This document shows, in pieces, positions 1-6,725 of a DNA stretch of 13,223 nt. The notes under the pieces are model-generated. The model ran no database searches and was not told where the DNA came from. It worked only from the letters and a program-made list of their open reading frames with translations. Where the stretch lies: assembly GCA_036510675.1 (NCBI GenBank), contig DATCDN010000127.1, positions 1 through 13,223 on the forward strand. Reading direction: 5' to 3'. Numbering within the stretch: the first letter of the stretch is position 1; each line of letters starts with the position of its first letter. The stretch is from JAATGI01 sp036510675. GTDB lineage: Bacteria; Pseudomonadota; Alphaproteobacteria; ATCC43930; CGMCC-115725. A program made the translations under genes and the position numbers.

Positions 1-263
1 GCAGCCGCTACCGCATAAAGCACCGAACCGGCCGCCCAAATCCAACCGCGCCCCCGCCGGCACACTATCGCTCGGCCTTTCAACACCCCACCGCGCCCAA
101 AACCAGAATCCTTCACACGCTCGAAAGCCGGAGTCCATCCCTGCCATGGATACCGGCCTTCGCCGGTAAGGGAAAAAATGTTTCAATTTGGGTGTATCAG
201 ACTCTGCCCCGCCTTCTAAACACGTTTATTTAGAACAAAATAGGAACAATGTCAAGCCGAGTT
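1..263. other. Gene-free left margin
   Basis: I see no convincing coding sequence here. Positions 1-120 are C-rich and could be the edge of something lying outside the window, but no start, ribosome binding site or recognisable protein supports a gene. Positions 121-163 form a long imperfect inverted repeat, described separately. Positions 171-250 are markedly AT-rich compared with the rest of the window and contain a small palindrome (TCTAAA at 215-220 paired with TTTAGA at 229-234). This stretch lies just beyond the stop of the minus-strand restriction-modification gene, so it would be the 3' untranslated region of that transcript. No hairpin followed by a T-run in the minus direction was found. 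Confidence 0.6.
121..163. repeat. Imperfect inverted repeat, REP-like
   Basis: Two 18-base arms (121-138 and 146-163) match as reverse complements at 14 of 18 positions around a 7-base loop. The right arm also contributes to a perfect shorter hairpin, TACCGGC / GCCGGTA with loop CTTC, at 151-168. The wording (ATGGATACCGGCCTTCGCCGGTA) resembles dispersed intergenic palindromes that are common in high-GC proteobacteria. That family assignment is from memory and the copy number in this genome is unknown. Because no T-run follows the hairpin on either strand, it is not a textbook terminator. Confidence 0.55.
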
Positions 264-1223
264 TTAAATCCTTGGGCCACGCGCCCGGTTGAGTTCGAGG
301 AGGCGCGCCAGTGCCTCTTCCTCGGAAATATCGACGGGCCAGCCATAGGCGGCGGCGACCGCCGCGTCGAGGTCGCGATGCGCGTTGGCGAGCCACGTTG
401 GACGTTCGTTGTAGAGATTGGTCAGCGTCCGCTTCTTCAATATCGATTCCGCCGCCGGATTGGCCGGAAGGACGCGGTCGGGAAAGCCCGCCACGATCTC
501 CGGCACGATTCGGATGAGATCGGGCGGATTGAGCCAGGCATTGCGCAGCCGGTCCAATTCCCGCGCGGCCGCCGCGATGGCGATGGCGCGCGGATCGTCG
601 GCATAATCCGCCGCCGGAATGTTCGGCGTCAGCCCTTCGGGAAAAGGAAACGTCTCGAAGCCCTCTGACGGGGTGTACTGAGGGTCATTCCCCACACCGT
701 GCATTCCGCCGTTCCGTAGACTCCACAATCGGTGAAACCGGCTGTGCAGAATGCCGAAGCTTGTATCGTCGGAACGAGCGATTGCGACCAATCTTGTATC
801 GGGTAAGACAGTAAATGGCAGCCAAACAAAGAGGCGGTGTGTGGCCACCCGAGGGGTGACAATGAAACGCGCCATTTCTCGAATTGAAGCCCGAAATTCG
901 GGTCGGCATCTTTCGTGTCGCCACCAAAGTCTTTTTGCGGAACCGTCTTTTAAGCCGTCACGATAGGGCTTTACGTTTCGCTCCACATATCGGAAAGGCG
1001 CTTCATAAAGCGCGGCTTCTGATTGACTCATAGTACAGCCAAAATCGACAACCCACTTGTCCGGATTTGGACCCGTGATGCCGTTCGCATTGCGCCAAGG
1101 CTTTACGACGACTATTTGGCCTGCCGTTCGGATTGAGCGGCGCGGACAGCCATCCGCGAGCAACGACGCCTTGGATGTCAAAATCGCCGTACTTTTTTGT
1201 CCCCTCAAACGCAATACCTTCAT
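264..1223 (-). CDS. MmeI-like recognition domain and C-terminal tail fragment
   Basis: This is an open frame of 319 residues, but only from about residue 38 (position 1112) does it resemble the MmeI family. The first 37 residues are the out-of-frame shadow of the upstream fragment, so the ATG at 1223 is probably not a real start. Recognisable blocks are WVVDFGCTMSQSEAALYEAPF with YVERNVKP (recognition-domain entry), the conserved YTPSEGFETFPFPEG segment that ends the recognition domain, and the tail RTLTNLYNERPTWLANAHRDLDAAV. The recognition residues that would set target specificity lie between about 690 and 1110. The last part (264-680) is back at high GC with the same codon usage as the methyltransferase core. 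Without translation reading through from upstream, I would not expect this piece to be made or stable. Confidence 0.7.
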   Translation of the reverse strand: MKVLRLRGQKSTAILTSKASLLADGCPRRSIRTAGQIVVVKPWRNANGITGPNPDKWVVDFGCTMSQSEAALYEAPFRYVERNVKPYRDGLKDGSAKRLWWRHERCRPEFRASIREMARFIVTPRVATHRLFVWLPFTVLPDTRLVAIARSDDTSFGILHSRFHRLWSLRNGGMHGVGNDPQYTPSEGFETFPFPEGLTPNIPAADYADDPRAIAIAAAARELDRLRNAWLNPPDLIRIVPEIVAGFPDRVLPANPAAESILKKRTLTNLYNERPTWLANAHRDLDAAVAAAYGWPVDISEEEALARLLELNRARGPRI

Positions 1224-1640
1224 TTTCGGGGAGTGAAGATAGATGGAGAAGGTCGAGACCGTCAGCCGATAAGTCAGAGCGGATCTTGTCTACTGTCTGT
1301 CCATTGAGACGAGAATTGTTCTGATCATCGGAGGCAGCAACGCATACCAGGGACACACGAACCGAAGCGCCCCCGTTTACCCAAGGTTCGTCTGACCAAG
1401 CGTCAATGATTCGCAAATCAGTTTCCCGTTTCGATAACGGTTCCCGATTCGCTAGTCTGCGAATCGATTGGGTTGCAACTAGACCAAACCGCCGAATTTT
1501 TTTTGCCTCAATCAGTTGCGCGGCCTTTTCGAACCAATAGACGACGAGATCGCAATTTCCACTCAAGCGCCTCCCGAAACAGCTCCTGAGTCGCTCGGTG
1601 TATTCATCGCCCAATTCGGTTCTCATAGAGTGAGAGCCAA
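690..1640 (-). other. Low-GC recognition-domain segment inside RM gene
   Basis: A hand count over 721-1620 gives 467 G+C of 900, about 52%. By contrast 1861-1920 is 75%, 2101-2160 is 72% and 541-600 is 75%. The low-GC segment runs roughly from just after the NPPF methyltransferase motif to the conserved YTPSEGFETFPFPEG block, so its edges coincide with conserved protein blocks. It contains the end of the methyltransferase domain and the target recognition domain. The base composition suggests a different ancestry from the rest of the gene, consistent with recombination that replaced the specificity module. Confidence 0.6.
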
Positions 1641-3198
1641 GAAACGGCGGATTGCCGATTACGACATCCACCGCCGGCCATTGCGCTTCCGAACCGTCGG
1701 GATTGATCAGCGCGTCGCGGCAGACGATGCCGTCGAGTTTGCCGAGGATCGGGCTGCGCTTGATGCCGAAGCCATTGCGCAACTGCCATTGCAGTTCCGT
1801 GATCCAGACCGTGAGGCGGGCCAATTCCGCCGCGTAGGGATTGATCTCGATGCCGAACACGGCTTCCGGCCCGACGCGCTGATTGTCGGCGGGGAGGCCG
1901 AGCGCCTCGGCTTCGCGACTGACGGCGAGGTCGAAATCCTTGAGGTGCATCAGCGCCAGCGCCAGGAAGTTGCCGGAGCCGCAGGCCGGATCGAGGACGC
2001 GGAACTTGCCCAGCCGCGCGCGGAAACCGGCGTAAAGATCGCGCGCCTCATTGGTCAGCCGCGTCATTTCGCCGCCCGATTTCGCCTTCTCCTTGCGCGC
2101 GAACAGCGCGGCGACCCTGGCCTTGACCGCTTCCCATTCCGCGCGCAGCGGGCGCAGTACCACCGGCTCGATGATCTTCATGATCGTGTCGGGGTCGGTG
2201 TAGTGAATGCCGACGCCCTTGTTGGGCGCGGTGCGATGAAAGGCAAGGCGCGCCTGCGGTTCGGGCGGTTCGGTTGGAAAGTCGAAGAGGCTCGCCATCT
2301 CGGCGCGTTTCTTGTCGTCGAGGCCACTTTCAAACAGCGAGCCGAAGATCGCGGGATTGATCGCGCTCCAATCCAGCCTGGTCGCATCCATCAGCAACCG
2401 CGCGGTTTCCACGCCGACAGGCAGCACATCCTCGTCGTCGAATAGGCCGCCATTGAACCACGGGACCGACGTCGCGCCGAAATAGCCGCCCTTGATCGCC
2501 ATCGCGCGGAACAAATTGCCCAGCAGCGAGCCAAACATATCCGGTTGCTTGAAAGCCTCCTCGACGATGTCGGCGAAGACCCGGTCGGGCAGCAGGCCGA
2601 TATCCTCGACGAACAGGCAAAACACCAGCTTGTTGATGAAATGCGCGACGCGACGTTCATCGTCATGGGTCTGGCGCAGGCGGCGCGTGATTTCGGCGAA
2701 CCGTGTCGCGGCTTTCGCGGTCACGCTCTCATGCGTCTCGTCAGGCCGAAGCTTTTCGGGCGCGACGAAGCAATTCCGCAGCAGTTCGCGTTTTTCCGGC
2801 GCGCGCAAATCGATGAGCGGAATGACGTGCTCCACCGCGATCGTGTCGGTGAAGTTGGTGTGGATGCGGATTTCCTGCATGTCCGACACGATCAGCAGCC
2901 GTGGGTTCTGCAGATCGTCGGTGTATTGCTTTAGCTGGGCGTAGGCTTCGACTAGGTTTTTCCTTGGCCCCTTATATTCCCAGCCGAAGCAATGATTCTT
3001 CCAGACATCGACAAAACCGAGTCCGCCCTTATTTTTTTTAACGGCTTTTTCGAACGTGTATTCCGCGCCGGTCCGGTCGGTGTCGGTTGGGGTCGGCACG
3101 TCCAGCATGCGGCAGAGATCGTTGAAATGGGATTGCGATGCCGACTTTTCCGTCAGCGTCGACCCTCGCCATTTTGCGATGAATTGTTCGGGCGTCAT
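1003..3198 (-). CDS. MmeI-like nuclease-methyltransferase, N-terminal fragment
   Basis: This fragment is 731 residues from the ATG at 3198. The open frame extends upstream to a TTG at 3249, but the ATG start (MTPEQFIAKWRGS) is preferred because relatives begin this way. Numbered from that ATG, D64-x9-E74-x-K76 (in DVWKNHCFGWEYK) is the catalytic motif of MmeI-type nucleases. Methyltransferase motif X lies near GIHYTD (330-335), motif I is LDPACGSGNF (402-411) and motif IV is NPPF (516-519), the signature of N6-adenine methylation. The frame leaves the family sequence after about residue 696 and adds about 36 unrelated residues before stopping. Coding GC falls sharply after motif IV. A nuclease with no finished recognition domain is probably inactive, since MmeI enzymes need site recognition to act. 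No separate methyltransferase, restriction or specificity gene is next to it, which fits a single-chain enzyme. Confidence 0.8.
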   Translation of the reverse strand: MTPEQFIAKWRGSTLTEKSASQSHFNDLCRMLDVPTPTDTDRTGAEYTFEKAVKKNKGGLGFVDVWKNHCFGWEYKGPRKNLVEAYAQLKQYTDDLQNPRLLIVSDMQEIRIHTNFTDTIAVEHVIPLIDLRAPEKRELLRNCFVAPEKLRPDETHESVTAKAATRFAEITRRLRQTHDDERRVAHFINKLVFCLFVEDIGLLPDRVFADIVEEAFKQPDMFGSLLGNLFRAMAIKGGYFGATSVPWFNGGLFDDEDVLPVGVETARLLMDATRLDWSAINPAIFGSLFESGLDDKKRAEMASLFDFPTEPPEPQARLAFHRTAPNKGVGIHYTDPDTIMKIIEPVVLRPLRAEWEAVKARVAALFARKEKAKSGGEMTRLTNEARDLYAGFRARLGKFRVLDPACGSGNFLALALMHLKDFDLAVSREAEALGLPADNQRVGPEAVFGIEINPYAAELARLTVWITELQWQLRNGFGIKRSPILGKLDGIVCRDALINPDGSEAQWPAVDVVIGNPPFLGSHSMRTELGDEYTERLRSCFGRRLSGNCDLVVYWFEKAAQLIEAKKIRRFGLVATQSIRRLANREPLSKRETDLRIIDAWSDEPWVNGGASVRVSLVCVAASDDQNNSRLNGQTVDKIRSDLSADGLDLLHLSSLPENEGIAFEGTKKYGDFDIQGVVARGWLSAPLNPNGRPNSRRKALAQCERHHGSKSGQVGCRFWLYYESIRSRAL
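1108..1113 (-). other. Frameshift site in MmeI-like gene
   Basis: On the minus strand the codons AAT AGT CGT CGT AAA (N S R R K) run into nonsense. Skipping one base gives AAT AGT GTC GTA AAG (N S V V K P W), which matches the family. Adding two bases before the C would give N-S-D/x-V-V-K-P-W, so a 2-base deletion is slightly favoured from my memory of relatives. No long homopolymer lies at the break, so simple polymerase or read slippage is not an obvious cause. Confidence 0.7.
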
Positions 3199-3355
3199 GC
3201 CGCCGTCCCGCCCGTCCCCATTGCGAAACTCTTGATCGTTTCTCGGCAACTGGCAAGCGAGAACCGGTGTGACATACGCGGCGGCATGGCGGGATAGGGC
3301 TTGAAGGTGTTCCGGTTTATGTCAGAGTCGGTTACAACGAAAAAACGAGGAAGCG
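3199..3355. promoter_or_regulatory. Divergent intergenic region, RM gene and catabolic operon
   Basis: The minus-strand RM gene and the plus-strand operon start back to back here, so promoters for both should lie in these 157 bases. I cannot assign -35/-10 boxes with confidence; a TTGAAG at 3301 has no good -10 at 16-18 bases. Two half-sites stand out: TGACATA at 3270-3276 and its exact reverse complement TATGTCA at 3318-3324, each preceded by CCGGT (3264-3268 and 3312-3316) and 48 bases apart. This could be an operator or chance. No regulator gene is in the window. Confidence 0.4.
3347..3351 (+). promoter_or_regulatory. Shine-Dalgarno GAGGA of flavin oxygenase gene
   Basis: GAGGA ends 4 bases before the ATG at 3356, within a purine-rich stretch. 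This supports 3356 over the in-frame upstream alternatives as the first start of the operon. Confidence 0.6.
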
Positions 3356-4549
3356 ATGTCCATTCCCCACGCGGAACCGCCGAGCCACGCCGACCTGGTC
3401 GCGCGGGCGGAACGATTGGCGCCGGAATTGCGGGCGCGCGCCGCCGGGGCGGAGGCGCTGCGCCGGCTGCCCGACGAGAATGTCGCGGCGCTGCGCGCGG
3501 CCGGCCTGTTCAAGGTGCTGCAGCCGCGTCGCTATGGGGGCTATCAGGCCGGGCTGCGCACCCATATCGATGTGGTCGCGGCGCTGGCGCGGGGCTGCGC
3601 CGCCACCGGCTGGTGCGCCGGCGTGGTGCACGCGCATTCGTGGCTGATGGGATTGTTTCCCCAGCAGGCGCAGGAAGATGCCTATGGCGCCGATCCCGAG
3701 ACCATCATCTCGGCGGTGATCTCGCCGCGCGGCATCGCGACGCCGGTCGATGGCGGCTATCGGCTGAACGGGTTCTGGGCGTTCTGCTCCGGCTCCCAGC
3801 ATGCGCAATTTCTGCTGCTGGGCGCTTCGGTGCAGGATGAAGCCGGCGCAATCATCGACGAGGGCGATTTCCTGGTGCCGGTCGGCGACATCACCATCAA
3901 GGACGATTGGAACGTCATCGGCCTGCGCGGCACCGGCAGTTGCAGCATCGTGGCCAAGGATGTGTTCGTGCCGGCGCATCGCTATCTGTCGCTGCGCGGC
4001 GCCATCGCCGGCGACGCGCCCGGCATCGCGCTGCATGAAGGCGCGCTCTATCGCGGCGCCGCGGTGCCGATCCTGTCGCTGGCGATCACGCCGGCGGCGC
4101 TTGGCATCGCCGAGGCGGCGCTGGAAAGCTTCATTGCGCGGCTGCCGGGGCGCGAGGTCGCCTATACCCAGCGCGAAATCCAGATCGATCAGCCGATCAC
4201 CCAGATTCAGGTGGCGGAGGCCGCGACCAAGATCGCGACCGCGCGCCTGGTGCTTTATCATTGCGCCGATGCGATCGAGGCGGCGGCGGCGCGCGGCGAG
4301 ACCATGGAATTCGCCAAGCGCGCCCGCGCGCGCATGGATTGCGCCTGGGCGGTGCGGCTGTGTCTCGAGGGTGTCGAACTGCTGATGCTGGCCTCGGGCG
4401 GCTCCGGCCTCGGCGAGAGCAACGCGGTGCAGCGCGCGTGGCGCGATCTTCACGCCATCAACATGCATGGGCTATTGAATCTGCAAACCAATCAGGAAAT
4501 GTATGGCCGCGTCCTGCTGGGCTTGAAACCCAACACGCCGCTGATCTGA
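3356..4549 (+). CDS. Acyl-CoA dehydrogenase-fold flavin monooxygenase (group D-like)
   Basis: This is a 397-residue soluble protein of the acyl-CoA dehydrogenase fold. It resembles the oxygenase components of two-component flavin monooxygenases (HsaA, p-hydroxyphenylacetate hydroxylase C2 type), which use reduced flavin from a partner reductase to hydroxylate a substrate. Visible marks are the helical N-terminus with LPDENVAALRAAGLFKVLQPRRYGG (38-62), CAATGWCAGVVHAHSW (81-96), the beta-domain block GFWAFCSGSQHA (139-150), the RGTGSCSIVAKDVFVPAHR stretch (191-209), and a C-terminal helical bundle ending EMYGRVLLGL. The first Cys-rich block and the W-x-F-C-S-G motif fit the oxygenase branch better than true acyl-CoA dehydrogenases, and I see no obvious catalytic Glu of the latter. 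No flavin reductase gene is in the window. It is first in the operon, 42 bases ahead of the importer binding protein, and may start or modify catabolism of the imported compound. The substrate is unknown. Confidence 0.75.
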   Translation: MSIPHAEPPSHADLVARAERLAPELRARAAGAEALRRLPDENVAALRAAGLFKVLQPRRYGGYQAGLRTHIDVVAALARGCAATGWCAGVVHAHSWLMGLFPQQAQEDAYGADPETIISAVISPRGIATPVDGGYRLNGFWAFCSGSQHAQFLLLGASVQDEAGAIIDEGDFLVPVGDITIKDDWNVIGLRGTGSCSIVAKDVFVPAHRYLSLRGAIAGDAPGIALHEGALYRGAAVPILSLAITPAALGIAEAALESFIARLPGREVAYTQREIQIDQPITQIQVAEAATKIATARLVLYHCADAIEAAAARGETMEFAKRARARMDCAWAVRLCLEGVELLMLASGGSGLGESNAVQRAWRDLHAINMHGLLNLQTNQEMYGRVLLGLKPNTPLI

Positions 4550-4576
4550 CCCGCCGCAAAAATCCACGAAACGCAA

Positions 4577-4583
4577 AAGGGAG
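4577..4583 (+). promoter_or_regulatory. Shine-Dalgarno AAGGGAG of livK-like gene
   Basis: AAGGGAG lies 8 bases before the ATG at 4592. It is the strongest ribosome binding site in the run, fitting the high expression that periplasmic binding proteins usually need. Confidence 0.65.
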
Positions 4584-4591
4584 CAACCAGA

Positions 4592-5836
4592 ATGACCAGC
4601 AAGTTTGATCGCCTGTCCGTGACCCGCCGCCGCTTTCTCGCCGGCAGCGCGCTTGGCGGCCTCGCCGTCGCGACCGGCGGCATCGCCGCGCCGCATATCG
4701 CGCGCGCGGCCGATGCGCCGGCGGTGAAGGTCGGCATCATCCATCCGGTGACGGGCGGCGTCTCCTATTCCGGGACGCAAGGCCGCGCCGGCGCGATGAT
4801 GGCGGTCGACGACATCAACGCGGCGGGCGGCATCAAATCGCTGGGCGGCGCCAAGCTCGACGCCCTCCTCGCCGACGCGCAGTCGAAGGCCGATGTCGGC
4901 GCCGCGCAGATCGAGAAATACAATGATGCCGGCGTCAGCGCCGTGGTCGGCGGCTATGCCAGCTTCATCTGCCTCGCCACTACCCAGGCGGCGGCGAAGC
5001 ACGGCATTCCCTATGTCGTCGACGTCGGCACCGACGACCGCATCGTCAAAGCCGGCCTCAAGAACACCTTCCGCTTCAGCCCCGGCTATGGCGTCTTCGT
5101 CGAGACCGCGATCCGCACGTTGAACGAGATCAACACCGCCGCCGGCAAGCCGGCCAAGACCGCGGTGATTGTGCATGAAGGCTCGGCCTTCGGCGCCGGC
5201 ACCGCCGCGCTGTTGCAGAAAAACCTCGGCGGCATCGGCATCAACGTGCTGGAGGTGATGAAGCACCCGACGCCCAATCTCGATTTCAACAACATCGTGC
5301 TGCGCATCAAGGCGGCCAACCCGGACCTGGTGATCCCCGCCGATTACTATAACGAATATGTGCTGCTGGCCCGCACCATGCAGCAACAGAAGGTCAAGCC
5401 GAAGGCGATCTTTTCGGTGCTGGGCGGCGCGGCGTCGCAGTACAAATTCGTCAAGGATTTCCCGGAAGCCGCCGCCTACATCATGGATTGCAACCATTGG
5501 TACAATCCGCACAAAGAGGCGGCGCAGGTTCTGCGCAAGAAGACCGAGGCGAAGGGCCTCTATTATACCTATGAGGTGTTCCTCAATTACGAGGCGGTGA
5601 TGCTGCTGGCCGACGCCATCGAACGTGCCGCCAGTACCGATCGCGCCAAGATCATCGACGCGCTGACCAATTCGAGCTGGGCCGGGCATTTCATGCCTTA
5701 TGGTCCGACCCGTTTCGAGAACGGCCAGAACACCGGCGCCCGCGCCGTCAATCTCCAGGTGCTGGACAATGACATCAAGGTGATCCTGCCCCCGGAATTC
5801 GCCAACGCGAAGCCGGTGTTCCCGCGCCCGGTTTGA
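4592..5836 (+). CDS. ABC importer substrate-binding protein, LivK type
   Basis: This is a 414-residue periplasmic binding protein of the branched-chain amino acid/amide family (Peripla_BP_6). The N-terminus has a twin-arginine signal, T-R12-R13-R14-F-L-A-G followed by a hydrophobic stretch, with a likely cleavage after A37-R-A39, so it is probably exported folded by Tat. The mature part opens with VKVGIIHPVTGGVSYSGTQGRAGAMMAVDDINAAGG (from about residue 45), the classic first strand and helix of this fold, then shows the VVGGYAS and PDLVIPADYYNEYVLLARTM segments of the two lobes. It should capture a solute and deliver it to the LivHM channel encoded next. The family binds amino acids, amides, urea, aromatic acids and other organic acids, so the ligand cannot be inferred. 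The next gene follows after 9 bases. Confidence 0.9.
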   Translation: MTSKFDRLSVTRRRFLAGSALGGLAVATGGIAAPHIARAADAPAVKVGIIHPVTGGVSYSGTQGRAGAMMAVDDINAAGGIKSLGGAKLDALLADAQSKADVGAAQIEKYNDAGVSAVVGGYASFICLATTQAAAKHGIPYVVDVGTDDRIVKAGLKNTFRFSPGYGVFVETAIRTLNEINTAAGKPAKTAVIVHEGSAFGAGTAALLQKNLGGIGINVLEVMKHPTPNLDFNNIVLRIKAANPDLVIPADYYNEYVLLARTMQQQKVKPKAIFSVLGGAASQYKFVKDFPEAAAYIMDCNHWYNPHKEAAQVLRKKTEAKGLYYTYEVFLNYEAVMLLADAIERAASTDRAKIIDALTNSSWAGHFMPYGPTRFENGQNTGARAVNLQVLDNDIKVILPPEFANAKPVFPRPV

Positions 5837-5845
5837 GCGACGCGC

Positions 5846-6718
5846 GTGGTTGAGGCCGCGATCATCGTGCCGGCGATTCTGAACGGCCTCACCACCGGCG
5901 CCGTCTATGCCCTCGTTGCCGTCGGGCTGACGCTGATCTATGGCGTGCTGCACATCATCAACTTCGCCCATGGGGCGTTGTTGATGGTGGCGCTTTACGG
6001 CGTTTATTTTCTTCATGCGCTGGGCGGGGTCGATCCCTATCTCGCCTTGCCGATCATGATCCCGGCGATGTTCGCGCTGGGCTATGGGCTACAGCGCTTC
6101 GTCATCGGCCGCGCCAGCCATGGCAAGGACGAGAACGTCATGCTGGTGACGCTCGGCCTCGCCATCGTCATCGAGAATCTGGCGCTGTATCTGTGGTCGT
6201 CCGACACGCGCACCATCGACACGCCCTATGGGTTTTCGACGGTCGATTTTGGGGTGGCGCTGATCGCGGTGCCGAAGCTGATCGCGTTCGCCGGCGCGTT
6301 GCTGCTGACGCTGGCGCTGTGGGCGCTGATGCGCTGGACCGATCTCGGCAAGGCGATCCGCGCCGTCGCCAAGGAACGGCGCGGCGCGGCGCTGGTCGGC
6401 ATCGATATCGAGCATCTCTATGCCATGAGCTTCGGCATCGGTATCGCCTGTCTCGGCGCCGCCGCGTGCCTGTTGCTGCCCAGCTATTATGCCAGCCCGC
6501 ATATCGGCAGCGCCTTCGTGCTGATCGCCTTTACCATCGTGGTGCTGGGCGGCATGGGCAGTTTCGTCGGCGCGCTGGTCGGCGGGCTGATCATCGGCGT
6601 CACGGAATCGGTGGGCGGGCTATTCCTCGGCGACAGTCTGGGTCAGCTCGGCGTGTTCCTGATCTTCATCGCGGTGCTGTTGTTCCGGCCGACCGGTCTC
6701 TTCGGCCAGAAAGCCTAG
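5846..6718 (+). CDS. livH: ABC importer permease, LivH type
   Basis: This is a 290-residue inner-membrane permease with about eight hydrophobic segments. The N-terminal helix NGLTTGAVYALVAVGLTLIYGV leads into INFAHG (38-43), the hallmark of LivH. The cytoplasmic coupling loop LGKAIRAVAKERRGAALVGID (about 167-187), VVLGGMGS (232-239) and the closing RPTGLFG (281-287) are all in place. The start is a GTG at 5846, 9 bases after the binding-protein stop; its ribosome binding site is weak, so it probably relies on coupling to the preceding gene. It pairs with the LivM-like permease downstream to form the channel. No disruption is seen. Confidence 0.92.
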   Translation: MVEAAIIVPAILNGLTTGAVYALVAVGLTLIYGVLHIINFAHGALLMVALYGVYFLHALGGVDPYLALPIMIPAMFALGYGLQRFVIGRASHGKDENVMLVTLGLAIVIENLALYLWSSDTRTIDTPYGFSTVDFGVALIAVPKLIAFAGALLLTLALWALMRWTDLGKAIRAVAKERRGAALVGIDIEHLYAMSFGIGIACLGAAACLLLPSYYASPHIGSAFVLIAFTIVVLGGMGSFVGALVGGLIIGVTESVGGLFLGDSLGQLGVFLIFIAVLLFRPTGLFGQKA

Positions 6719-6725
6719 CCGCGCG

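Larger units (their letters stand above)
264..3198 (-). pseudogene. MmeI-like Type IIG restriction-modification enzyme, frameshifted
   Basis: The two minus-strand reading frames 1003-3198 and 264-1113 together make one MmeI-family enzyme of about 980 residues, close to the family length of roughly 900-1000. In this family a single polypeptide carries an N-terminal nuclease, a helical spacer, an N6-adenine methyltransferase, a target recognition domain and a short C-terminal tail. The upstream frame reads GWLSAPLNPNGRPNS and then becomes nonsense. The downstream frame picks up at VVKPWRNANG, which is what the family has next. The junction is at about 1108-1113, and a 2-base loss or 1-base gain explains it. 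As written, neither half is a complete enzyme, because the nuclease/methyltransferase half lacks its recognition domain. A real mutation, a programmed +1 shift and a sequencing error are all possible; a real mutation or an error is likelier. Confidence 0.8.

Noticed and set aside
151..168. Hairpin TACCGGC-CTTC-GCCGGTA as a rho-independent terminator
   Set aside because: No T-run follows on the minus strand, which is the strand that would need it; on the plus strand an A-rich stretch follows instead.
215..234. Small palindrome TCTAAA...TTTAGA downstream of the RM gene as terminator or operator
   Set aside because: Short AT-rich arms in an AT-rich stretch, no U-tract, and no gene starting nearby that it could control.
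264..1223. C-terminal RM fragment as an independent specificity subunit gene
   Set aside because: Its first 37 residues are a shadow of the upstream frame, there is no ribosome binding site supporting 1223, and homology continues exactly from the upstream fragment.
1516..2445. 309-residue plus-strand open frame across the methyltransferase region
   Set aside because: It is antisense to the DPACGSGNF/NPPF methyltransferase core and has an Arg/Ala/Gly-rich shadow composition.
3301..3329. Sigma-70 promoter with TTGAAG at 3301
   Set aside because: No acceptable -10 element at 16-18 bases spacing; the match is too weak to call.
3332..4468. 378-residue minus-strand open frame opposite the flavin oxygenase gene
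   Set aside because: Arg/His/Gln-rich shadow sequence with no motif and no ribosome binding site; the opposite strand is a clear flavoenzyme.
4472..6016. 514-residue open frame on the minus strand opposite the livK-like and livH-like genes
   Set aside because: It is the mirror of a high-GC3 coding region. The product is a low-complexity His/Arg/Asp-rich chain with no family resemblance, and the plus strand carries unmistakable transporter genes.
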